Shown one piece after another: positions 8,383-16,933 of a DNA stretch of 37,937 bases (positions are counted from its first letter, which is position 1; each line of letters opens with the position of its first letter). The notes under the pieces are model-generated. The model saw only the letters and a program-made list of their open reading frames with translations. It did no database searches and had not been told where the DNA came from. The DNA comes from Chara braunii (lineage: Eukaryota; Streptophyta; Charophyceae; Charales; Characeae): positions 383,855-421,791 of the forward strand of contig BFEA01000222.1 in assembly GCA_003427395.1 (NCBI GenBank), given 5' to 3'. A program made the position numbers and the translations under genes.

Positions 8383-9780
8383 ACTCTCAAAAAAAACACC
8401 TCTCTTTCCGCTTTCTGCGCACGCGTCTCAATACCGGACATAGATAGTTCAGATAAAAAAAAAACAAAAAACATTAAATCACCAAGAGTAGGAGGTAGAA
8501 CTCCTAGCCGGAGCGGCAATTTATTTGGACTTTGAGAATGACATTCACGCAGCAGAATAAAGTTAAATAATTAAATTTAAAAAAAAACGAAAGAGAGGAC
8601 TGACTTATCGAACGGGCCCGATCAAATTAGCTGGAGATTCCCTCTTGTCTAACCTGACAAGGTACATGTACCACAATAAATCAGCCGAAGAAAACAAACT
8701 GTAGCAATGGAGATTTCGAGGGGTGCAGACGGTCGCTGAGCCAGATGCGGGGCAGTATATGAGAACATGCAGTAAGACCAGTCAAGATCCCCTTGAAAGG
8801 AATGCCCTTACTAGCCGTATGTCCCCCAAATTCAGCACAGCAAAGAGATGCATTGACGGCAACAGATTTGGGCCCTAAAGGTCCTGTCCCGTTGGGCCTG
8901 GTCCCACTGAGTCCCGAAGGTCCCAAGTAGGTTGTGGACCAGGACCAACGAGATAGGTGTACCAAGTCAGTCCCAAACTGCCTCTACCGTATTGAAAAGG
9001 AAAGACAACTTTCAACAAGAACTTACCCCTACAGCCGTTCAGAAATGAAGGGACAACACACCGTAGAAAGATATGTCATTGAGAACAAGATACATCATCC
9101 ATCCATCCATCAGGTGAGAAAGCAATCCCCAAGCTCACACACACAACCAAGACCGCAGAGAAGAGGAAGAGAGCCCAACACACCCCAACAGGCCATGAAG
9201 CACCAAGCAACCTCCCACAAGCATAACCAGGTCACACGACACTTACCTGTGAGGCCCGGCCTCCAAAGATGGATAACGACTCACCCCCCTCTCTCATAGG
9301 TCCTCCTGACCCCTAGCTACCACCACACGAAGTGTCCTAGCATGACTAAGAGGGTCTCCCTACACCCCTGTTACAACGCCGGATCCCCCATCGATGTCTG
9401 AAGACCAGAGTAGCAACTTGCAGCTCTTCGATGCAGATATGGCAGCCTCCGATCAAGTCTCCCTCTTGAGGGGAAGCCCAAAAGTCACTCAATGTCTTCT
9501 TGAAGTGCAGATTCCAGGTGCGAGTACCTCTCACTCTCTACTCCCTCTCGCTTACTCCAATCAGCCTCCTTTGTGTCTCGCCACCCCATCCAATCACACA
9601 AGCAACCTGGTCAGGTTTGCTGTCGACCCTACATGACCTAACCAGGTGGGGGCAGTATCCACATACCTCACTGCCCCTCTTAACCCTAACTTCCGAACCC
9701 TAATCCGAGATTAGGTTAGCCCTAACCTAGTTCGGAATTAGGTTTAGGGTGACTAATACCTCTTGCGAGCAAGTAAGTCC
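8383..9780 (-). other. Element A untranslated leader (about 1.4 kb)
   Basis: This lies between the primer site and gag and has no frame that I can support. It aligns with the leader of B in blocks: GGGACTCAGTGGGACCAGG (near 8895-8915), AAATCTGTTG, and TAGAACTCCTAGCCGGAGCGG (8490-8511). The length and conservation suggest a packaging or dimerisation role, which is inference. It includes a CCATCCATCCATC run near 9097-9110 and an A-rich tract at about 8455-8475. Confidence 0.75.
9681..9750 (-). other. Folded telomere-like motif near the primer site (element A)
   Basis: Several CCCTAA/TTAGGG-type blocks form nested inverted repeats. TAGGTTAG (9712-9719) pairs with CTAACCTA (9722-9729) across a 2 nt loop, inside CCGAAC (9693-9698) and GTTCGG (9730-9735). 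Element B has a counterpart at the same place (12646-12702). Confidence 0.65.
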
Positions 9781-9792
9781 GCTCCGATAGCA
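9781..9792 (-). other. Element A tRNA primer-binding site
   Basis: On the minus strand, TGCTATCGGAGC lies 2 nt after the 5' LTR end (...TAACA). It differs by one base from B's TGGTATCGGAGC and resembles the TGGTATCAGAGC primer site used with initiator methionine tRNA. Confidence 0.75.
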
Positions 9793-9794
9793 AT

Positions 9795-10079
9795 TGTTAT
9801 GATCCTGGTCATTCCCAAAGTGCAAATTCACAATGAAAGACAATGCCACCCAATTGCGAAAGAAATGAAAGCACTTGCAAAGAGATAGAGACCAAAGGAA
9901 GAAGAAGAAGAAGAAGAAGAAGAAGATGTACACCAGCAAGACCAATGACAAATCCCCCCTTCTCTCTCCACCTTCCTCCTCCTTAACCTCTCCAATCCTA
10001 TTCTTCTTCCCAATAATAATAATAACAATGAGTGGATGAACCAGAATCAATATCCGAAGTTCCCTCTTATTGCTGACTC

Positions 10080-10111
<32 letters not shown>

Positions 10112-11131
10112 GTCCACCATAGCTATGGCTTCTCTCCTTCTTCCTCCTCTCACATGCCTAGGCTATGGTGGACTATTGAGGGCCCTGTCCAAAGGACAAC
10201 CCAAAGTAGCTATGCCGCTGCTGACTAAGCCACCATGCCTGACTCTGCCTCGAGCTTCCTTGGTGCGGCACTACCCCAACTGGGGCCTTCCAGATGCAGC
10301 GCCCAACAAGGTAATGAAGATGGTGTCCACCATAGCCAGGTAGGTGCCTCACCACTCTCCTCCTTCGCCCCCCTCTTCCTCCTCCTCGAGTTGGGCTGCT
10401 CGCCATAGCCAGGCTGAGCGCCCAGCTGCCCTTCACCTCCAGGCAGCGCTGTACCAGCCCAGCGCTTTGCTCAACAGCATGTCGCCAATCCTTGCATACC
10501 GCAAATGAGGAGGAGCTACTTGCTCCTCCGGAAGATATAGCGGCCTACTGGCCTCTTGGGCGGTGACTTCCTAGGGCGAGCGGCCTCCCAGCAACTGATA
10601 CCTCCTCCCTTTCGGAGAGAAACATCATTGCAGGCTCTGCTATCGTCCGGACAGGCCCTAGACCCGGGCTACTTGGACTGGTACCGGCCTACCTCTATCC
10701 TACCGCTACTGGGCCTCTAAAAATGCCAACTTTTTGTCTTCTTCTGGTCAGCCTCCAGTACCCGACACTCCTACCACTACTTGAGTGGTACCGGCCTACC
10801 TGCTACTTGAGTGTTTTTCCCCGCTGCTCTAAGTGTCGCGGGCCGACCCCCGCTACTTGAGTGTTTTCCCCGCTGCAACCCTAAAAGTCACGGCCACAGG
10901 AAAGTACCGGCCCTGCGGCGCCTTTCAACCAACAAGTACCCTTGCGGGTCACACACACACTCAGCCGACAAGCACTCAGTCAGGCATGCAAACCAGCAGG
11001 CACACACTCACACACACACACAGACTTGGAAACCACAGCAGAATGTGGGAATCTCAGCAAGGCATTCATTCCAGCGGTAAATCCCAAAAATCAGCAGTGT
11101 TCTCAGTCTGTGTTTTTGGCAGGTCATTACA
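9795..11131 (-). repeat. Element A 5' LTR (1337 bp)
   Basis: It starts, on the minus strand, with TGTAATGACC (plus-strand end GGTCATTACA at 11131) and ends ...TCATAACA (plus-strand start TGTTATGA at 9795). It holds a GAA microsatellite (about 9897-9926), an AATAAT run, a CAA run (10080-10110) and a CA repeat near 10950-11025. A TATA-like GCTATATC (minus strand of about 10533-10540) is in all three well-preserved LTRs of this family and could be the promoter; that assignment is weak. Confidence 0.9.
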
Positions 11132-11260
11132 CCCTTCGCTCTTCTTCCAACACCTTTCGGCCCCTTGGGGGTTAGCGAAGTGCTGACAAAAATTTTCCAT
11201 TTTACTTAGTTATTCTTCTTGACGGCACACTTTGACCCCATGGAGGTAACAAAATGCAGT
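11132..11260. other. Spacer between elements A and B
   Basis: These 129 bp hold no gene. They contain two copies of a loose motif, one near 11150-11190 (GGCCCCTTGGGGGTTAGCGAAGTGCTG) and GACCCCATGGAGGTAACAAAATGC at 11234-11257. Both resemble GACCCCATGGGGGGTAGG at about 23626-23643, beyond the far end of B. The flanks of B may thus belong to one older repeat. Confidence 0.5.
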
Positions 11261-12594
11261 TGTAATGACCCGCCATAACACAGACTGAGAACACCGCTGA
11301 TTTATGAAGTTCTGCCGACGGAATGGATGCCTTGTCGAGATTCCCGCATTTTGCCGTGTTTCTAAGTCTGTATGTGTGCATGCCTGTGGACTTGCGTGCC
11401 TGTTTGAGTGCTTGTCAGCATGAGTGTGTTTGACCCGCAAGGGTACTTGCTTGTTTGGCAGGCCTGTAGGGCCGGTACTTACCTGTGGCCGTGGCATTGA
11501 GGGTTGCAACAGGGAAAACACTCAAGTAGCGGAGCCAGGGGCCCGTGGTGCTTAGAGCAGCGGAAAAACACTCAAGTAGTAGGTAGGTCGGTACCGCACC
11601 CAGTACCAGTAGATGTGTCGGGTACTCGAGGCCGAGCAGAAGAAGATAAAGTTGGCATTTTTAGAGGCCCAGTAGCGGTAGGCTAGGTCTAGGCCGGTAC
11701 CAGTCCATCCAGTCTGAGTTTAGAGCCTGTACGGGCAATATCAGAGTCTGCAATGATGTTTCCCTCCGAAAAGGGAGGAGGTACCGGTTGCTTGGGAGGC
11801 GGAGCGGCCTGGAAGACACCGCCCAGGAGGCAAGCAGGCCGCTATATCAAGAGGCCGAGGCAAGGGCTCGGCCTCATCCTTCAATGTGCAAGTTTGGCGA
11901 CACGCTGCTGGAGCGCTGGCTGGAGTGGCACTGGGTACTACAGCGCTGCTAGGAGGAAGAAGTCGGGAGCTTCCACCTTGGCTATGGTGGAGCTCTNNNN
12001 NNNNNNNNNNNNNNNNNNNNNNNNNNNNNNNNNNNNNNNNNNNNNNNNNNNNNNNNNNNNNTGGAAGGCCCCAGTGGGGGTAGTGCCGCATCAAGGAAGC
12101 TCGGGACAGAGTCAGGCATGGTGGTTGAGTAGGCAGCGGCATAGCTGCAGGGAGTTGACCTGGGGACTAAAGGGCAGCGACATAGCTGCTTTGGGTTGTC
12201 CTTTGGACAGGAGGGAGAGCCCTTAGTACTACGCCATAGCCTTGGCCTGTATGTAGAGGAAGAGGAAGGGTGGCCATGGCTATGGTGGACCTCATGTTGT
12301 GCCTGCAGTACAAGTGGGATTCGGGCATTGATTCCGGTTCAGCCATTCAACATTATTATTGTTATTTCTTGTTTGAATAAGAGGGCAGGAGATAAGGAGG
12401 AGGAGATTGGTTCGCGAGGAAGAAGAGCCTTGTCATTGATCTATGCTGGAGTACATCACCTTCTTCTTCTTTCTTACTTCTTCTTCTTCTTCTTTCCCTC
12501 TCTNTCCTCTCAAGTTCATTCATTTCTTTTTGCAATTGGACGATATTGTACTTTCTGATGTTTGTATACTTCGAAATTGGCTAGGATCGTAACA
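11261..12594 (+). repeat. Element B 5' LTR, with an N gap
   Basis: It begins TGTAATGACC and ends GGATCGTAACA, the TG...CA ends expected of an LTR. It aligns with 22096-23464 throughout. Positions 11997-12061 are N, and the 3' LTR has 103 bases at that place, so the true length is close to 1372 bp. A single N lies at 12504. A CTT-rich tract (12459-12500) precedes the end. Confidence 0.93.
11997..12061. other. Assembly gap (65 N)
   Basis: A run of 65 N lies inside the 5' LTR of B. The matching part of the 3' LTR (22829-22931) is 103 bases, so the gap length is probably not exact. Reading frames across it are meaningless. Confidence 0.97.
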
Positions 12595-12595
12595 T

Positions 12596-12607
12596 TGGTA
12601 TCGGAGC
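12596..12607 (+). other. Element B tRNA primer-binding site
   Basis: TGGTATCGGAGC lies 1 nt after the LTR end ...GTAACA. It differs by one base from TGGTATCAGAGC, the complement of the initiator methionine tRNA 3' end used by many plant LTR retrotransposons. Confidence 0.85.
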
Positions 12608-13985
12608 GGATTCTACTTGCTAGCGAGAGTTGACTTTGCTGCCATAACCCTAACCCTAGTGGTAAGGGCTAACCACTTAGGGCTAGGGCGGAAGTTAGGG
12701 TTAAGTGGGGCAGCGTGGTAAAGGGAAGCTGCCCCCACCTGGCAGGGCCGTGTAGGGTCGACACTAGACCTGGCCAGGTTGCTTGAGTTCATGTTTGTGG
12801 TGGCGAGACACAAGGTGGGACTTCATGATGCCACTTGAGAGAGGCGACAGTGAAGGGCACCTACAACTTGAATCTGGACTTCAAGGAAGACGAGGAGTGA
12901 CTTTAGGGTTCCCCTCAAGTTAGGCGAGCTTGAGGGTGGCAGCCATATCTGCACATACAGACTGCAAGTTGCAGCTTTGATCTTCAACATCGACAGGGGA
13001 TCCGACTTTGTACTTTGGGGAAGATGTTGACCCTCCTAGATGATAGGACACTAGTGTAGAGGATGCTAATTGGGTCAGGAGGACTATGTGAGAGGGGGGT
13101 GAGTTCTTTTCAACTTAAGAGCCCGGCCACTCAGGTGTCGTGCCGTCAGGGTGCCCATGTGTGTGTGCATGGAATTGACTGCCTGTTGGGGTATTCTGGG
13201 CTCTTCTTCCATCGTCCATAGTCTTGATCTTGCGTGAAGTGCGTGAACTGCTTACTCGCCTGATGAGTGAATGGATGGAGTATCTTGTGTGCCATGCTAT
13301 ATCTTTCTACAGTGCTTTATCTATTTCATTCTGAACGGTTGTAGTTTGTAGGTTCTTTCTGGGGCAAAATTTCGTTTTTCAATTCGGTAGGGACATAGTA
13401 GGTCTTTGTGGAACCCTTGTTGGTTGGGACCCCGTTCTGACTCCACTGGGACTGTTTGGGACTCAGTGGGACCAGGCCCAAACAAGAAGGGCCCCTGAGG
13501 CCAAATCTGTTGACGTCAGTTACCTTGCTCTATCTGATTGGGACTAGGACTTTATGCTTTCGGACCAGGACACTCGCTGCGGAGGGGATCTCCGCTGAGA
13601 CGTTTTATCGGACTTTACCGTACGATCCGCTGTCTGACTCGCACCTTGAGCACCACTCAATTCTTTCTTGCATTACGTAGTGCACTTTGAATCTGATTTG
13701 TTGTGTCTTCACGGAGCTGAGTCCGGCTAGGCTTGAGAGGACCTCATACGTAGTCGGTCCAGACTGTGTGGCTGAATCAGATCTCTCTGATCTTTATTTC
13801 CTTTGTTGTTTTGACTGCTCTCCAGTCCAAATGAATTACCGCTCCGGCTAGGAGTTCTACCTTCTCTTCTGATTGCTTTCAAGCTGTTTCTTTTACTGGG
13901 TTCGTTAAATGCCTGCGTCTACACGAACGAAAACACGAGAGAGAGAGAGAGAAGAGAGAAGCTTCTGAGTGTTGCTCTTGAGGGA
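12608..13985 (+). other. Element B untranslated leader (about 1.4 kb)
   Basis: This is the non-coding stretch between primer site and gag. It shares blocks with A's leader (GGGACTCAGTGGGACCAGG at about 13458, AAATCTGTTGACGTCA at about 13503, CTCCGGCTAGGAGTTCTACC at about 13843). A GA run (13938-13955) lies just before gag. I find no supported frame in it. Confidence 0.75.
12646..12702 (+). other. Compound telomere-like hairpin after the primer site (element B)
   Basis: An outer stem of 9-10 bp, AACCCTAAC (12646-12654) with GTTAGGGTT (12694-12702), encloses an inner hairpin, CCTAGTGGT (12655-12663) with ACCACTTAGG (12672-12681, one bulged T). It lies about 40 nt after the primer site. A has an analogous fold in the same place. 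Confidence 0.75.
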
Positions 13986-14507
13986 GTGAGGAGCGGGAAG
14001 AAAAGTGTGAGGAAGTACGGACCCCTCTTGAGAAACTTGTTAACACCCTCATCCTCCATTATGGCATCTGCAGCAGAATGGAAGCTGCAAATGGACGTTG
14101 CCCCTGAGGCAGAAAAAGCGCAGTACCTGTTCTTTTATGAAAAAGCATTGAAGAGGGAAGAGGAAGAGAAGGAGAAGGAGAGGGAGGATAAGGTAAAGGC
14201 TCATGAAGCCGTTTTCTGTACCGTGTCTGCCCTAACTGATGAGGAGGTGGGAGAGAAAACCGTTCCACTACTCTGGGCTTTAATAGACGTCTGGGCTGTT
14301 GAGGACCATACTGGCCAACTAACCAAAGTGTTCGACGAACTCAAGAAGTTGCGTGAGGACATGGCCTTCATGGCGCAGCAGTACCGTTGTCGGGACTGGT
14401 GGGTCCCGAATAACTTCCCATCACTCGAGAGACTGGATATAGATAAATTGTGCACGACAGAGAAATCTGGAGTAAGGAGGCAGGAGAGAGAAAAGACAAA
14501 GGATTAG
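13986..14507 (+). pseudogene. gag: Gag N-terminal part, cut by insertion at 14387
   Basis: This frame matches the gag start of A (MRSGKKSVRKYG against MRRGKRSVHPKVG). A very charged Glu/Lys/Arg helix follows (about 55-75: KREEEEKEKEREDKVKAHE), then a coiled coil ending DELKKLREDMAFMAQQYR. After the Arg codon at 14385-14387 the reading enters the inserted element, and the last 40 codons are not gag. Gag resumes in the correct codon phase at 16949. Translation may start at 13986 or at the inner ATG at 14061. Confidence 0.85.
14384..14387 (+). repeat. Target-site duplication, left copy (CCGT)
   Basis: CCGT here and at 16945-16948 flank the insertion. Removing the insertion and one copy rejoins the gag codons TAC CGT GAC CAG in frame. 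Confidence 0.85.
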
Positions 14508-14942
14508 GCCACAGGAGGGAGTGATGCCCTGGGGTAAGAACCACAGGAGGAAAGAACTAGCAACGGCAAGCAAGCGAGCGCAAGAACAGGGGCACATAGA
14601 ACATAGGCCGGGAGGCCATTGGAATTCGACAAGACTAAGGCCGAGGGGCCCTTGAACAAGCAAATGCAGCACGACAACAACAAAAGAATGAGGGAATCGA
14701 GGGATGGGCGGCCCGGAGGCCGCGGGAAGATAAGAACGAAGGGTCAATATGGGGGCCACCTACGGGAGCCTCGGGGTGGAGGCCCGCGCCCAAAGGAACC
14801 GGTGCGCGCAAGGCGCAAGAAAAGACTAGGGAGAGGGGTCACCATGGGGCGGCAAAATGCCCAAGGGACGTGGGACACCTCGAGGAAAGGCACCCGGGGC
14901 CACGTGGGACTAAGTAAAAATAATGGCTTCCGGGGCGAAAAG

Positions 14943-15071
14943 TGTCGGGGACCGCCGGCGGGACTAAGTGTCGGGGACCACCGGCAGGACTAAGTGTCGG
15001 GGACCACCGGCGGGACTATGTGTCGGGGACCACCGGCGGGACTAAGTACCGGGGACCACCGACGGGACAAG
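14943..15071 (+). repeat. 26 bp minisatellite, about five units
   Basis: Units start at 14943, 14969, 14995 and 15021, with a degenerate fifth at 15047. The consensus begins TGTCGGGGACCACCGGCGGG and ends ACTAAG. The start resembles the 5' end of the host insertion (TGTCGGGAC). There are no spacers, so this is not a CRISPR array. Confidence 0.92.
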
Positions 15072-15360
15072 TGGCGGGGACATGTGAAAGTCCCAAGAAG
15101 AAACGGCGGCACCGCATGAGGGAAAATAATAAAGGCAAGGTGCACCGTCAATATCGACATCTTGACGACCGAAAATATTAGCACTGCTAGTGCAAGCACT
15201 AGCAGTAACAAATGGGAAAGCCAAAAAGAAAAGAAAAAGTAAAGAAACTTGAAGTGGGAGGCATGGGAGCAATCCGAAAAATCTCGGATCAGCCTCCCTT
15301 AAGAAAATGGAGCCAAAAGAGACCCCATGTGAAAAATAGCCCTCCGGGAGAAAATCGGAG
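15071..15360 (+). repeat. Internal diverged direct duplication, copy 1
   Basis: Its landmarks recur in the same order in copy 2 (16482-16765): GTGGCGGGGAC, the CACCGTC hairpin, the TAGTGCAAGCACTA hairpin, the TCCGAAA...TCTCGGA hairpin and GAAAATCGGAG. The spacing between copies is about 1.41 kb. The hairpin arms differ between copies but stay paired. Confidence 0.7.
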
Positions 15361-16701
15361 TAGGAGGGGCCAGTATGGGAGGAAAATAGGAGGCTCCCAT
15401 GGGCATGAGAAGGCCAGCATTGCAGTCCGAGATATAACGGACTGCACCTTGGGCATAGGAAGGGCCAAAACTAAGAGGGAGGGGCTAGAAAAGGGCCTTG
15501 ACGGTCACTTGACATTTGGCATGCTAGAAAAAAGAGAGAAAAGAAAAGAAAATGTGGGAGAATAAGACAAAAAAAGTGAGAGGGAGTGAGTGAGTTGGCC
15601 GTCAGCAAGGACTGCCACAAGTAGGGACTGGCAGGTCCCTACTGTCCAAGAAAGGAGGAAAAAGAAAAAAAAAAGAAAAGAAAAAGAAAAGAAAAGAAAA
15701 GAGAAAAAGGCTTTAACGGTAAAAAACGACCACTTGGGGAGATTCATCTGTGACCATATTCATTCTGGAATATGGTGGTTACAAAGGACTTTGATTTTCT
15801 TTGATTTTTGCAGAGAAAATCAAAGAAAATCAAGGCCCCATGCAACCGAAATAAAACGGATTACATGCATGAGGAAAAACACATGTTTTAGATGCATCCG
15901 GATGCACTTGGGAATTGGCCGTTTCTTTTTCCTTTGAGTAGGGGCTAGTTGTAGGACATTGGGGCTGGAAAATTGACCCCTATTGCAGTCCGAGTTACAA
16001 CGGACTGCATGAGGGAAGGAAAACACATGTTTTAAGTGCATCCGAGACCAATATTGAGCTCGGATGCACTTAGAAATCAAACGCTTTATTTTCTTTTAGC
16101 ATGGGGCAAGTTGTGGGGCTGTGGGACTAGAAAAACAGCCATGAATGCAGTCTGAGTTGCAACGGGCTGCATAGGGGTGCTTAGGCTAAGGGAAAATGAG
16201 CCACGACAAGCCCGGAAGGCTAGAAAGAAGCAATTTCGGCATGGGGCAAGTAGAAACGGTAAACGGCAACCGTGAGATGAGATCTCACGGCCTAGAAAAA
16301 TCGGCACACATGTAGAGATGATGGGACCACCAAGGGCAAAGGGCCCCAAAAATAAAAATGGGACACCATCCGGAACGTTGTTGGGAACCAAGTGGGCCCA
16401 AATAATAAAAGTCGAAAAACTGGACACGCGCCGGCGGGACCGCCGATGGGACAAAAAAAAAAATGGAACTAGCATGGAGGGAAGTGGCGGGGACTTGGGA
16501 TGTCCCAAGGGAACCATGAGCAAGCACAAGGAATAATTGTGCAAGCAAACGGCACCGTCGAGATCGAGGATCTAGACGGTGGGGAATATTAGCACCACTA
16601 GTGCAAGCACTAGTGGGGGCAAGTAGGAGACTCATGAGGAGAAAAGAAAGTAAAATAATGATGTGGGGAGGGCTGCCCAACAGTCCGAAATATCTCGGAC
16701 T
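15142..16701. repeat. Array of short perfect inverted repeats (hairpins)
   Basis: At least 13 stem-loops are seen. Examples: ACTGCTAGTGC/GCACTAGCAGT (15183-15206, 11 bp); TGCAGTCCG/CGGACTGCA (15421-15446 and again 15984-16009, 9 bp); AGTAGGGAC/GTCCCTACT (15620-15643); ACCATATTC/GAATATGGT (15753-15776); an 18 bp stem TTGATTTTCTTTGATTTT with its complement (15791-15833); TGCATCCGGATGCA (15893-15906); a 14 bp stem TAAGTGCATCCGAG with its complement (16033-16072); CCGTGAGAT/ATCTCACGG (16270-16290); CACCGTC/GACGGTG with an inner AGATC/GATCT (16553-16581); CCACTAGTGC/GCACTAGTGG (16595-16616); AGTCCGA/TCGGACT (16682-16701). Confidence 0.9.
15648..15710 (+). repeat. Uninterrupted purine tract (about 63 nt)
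   Basis: An all-A/G run built of GAAAA and GAAA units lies between two hairpins of the insertion. It could be a slippage-prone simple repeat or a triplex-forming tract. It is not next to an LTR start, so I do not call it a primer for plus-strand synthesis. Confidence 0.85.
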
Positions 16702-16765
16702 AGCTAGGTATGAGAAAATAGAGCCTTGAGAGGCCCAATATGAGAAAAAGGCTGCCCGTAGAAAA
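16482..16765 (+). repeat. Internal diverged direct duplication, copy 2
   Basis: This is the partner of 15071-15360, with the same ordered landmarks. In the TAGTGCAAGCACTA hairpin the arms read CCACTAGTGC/GCACTAGTGG here and ACTGCTAGTGC/GCACTAGCAGT in copy 1, so both arms changed together. Confidence 0.7.
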
Positions 16766-16933
16766 TCGGAGCAAAGGGGGCTCAAAATTGGACAAACGGA
16801 GGCAAAGTGGAGCCCTCTAGGAGCATGGATGTCCCCTGGGACGAATGGCCCGCGCCCTGAGCATGAGCGTGGGCGGGCCGAGCCAACTGGGACCCGTAGC
16901 GGGGTCGACTAAGGCTCGAAAGTCTACCGGGGT

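Larger units (their letters stand above)
1705..11131 (-). mobile_element. Element A: Ty3/gypsy chromovirus, decayed
   Basis: A nearly full-length LTR retrotransposon on the minus strand. In order it has a 5' LTR (9795-11131), a tRNA primer site, a long leader, gag, CCHC knuckle, aspartic protease, reverse transcriptase, RNase H, integrase, chromodomain, polypurine tract and a 3' LTR cut off at about 1705. The order PR-RT-RH-INT and the chromodomain place it in the chromovirus branch of Ty3/gypsy. It is the same family as element B: both leaders share the block GGGACTCAGTGGGACCAGG, and gag and pol align throughout. Stops, a homopolymer slip and a pol deletion make it defective. Confidence 0.93.

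Noticed and set aside
11753-12226. 157-codon frame with a long X run
   Set aside because: It runs through the N gap inside an LTR, and the 3' LTR does not keep it.
12645-12705. CCCTAA/TTTAGGG words as a true telomere or interstitial telomere array
   Set aside because: There are only a few imperfect words within a retrotransposon leader, in both orientations. No long array exists.
14619-14993. 124-codon Arg/Gly-rich frame in the insertion
   Set aside because: Its composition follows the purine-rich strand and it runs into the 26 bp repeat. No family features are visible.
14943-15071. Regular 26 bp repeats that could suggest a CRISPR array
   Set aside because: The units are directly adjacent with no unique spacers, no cas genes are near, and the context is eukaryotic.
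15648-15710. Purine tract as a polypurine primer of an internal element
   Set aside because: No LTR start follows it, and there is no pair of LTRs in the insertion.
16285-16785. 166-codon minus-strand frame in the insertion
   Set aside because: It spans several hairpins and has low-complexity Ser/Leu/Phe content. No motif is recognisable.
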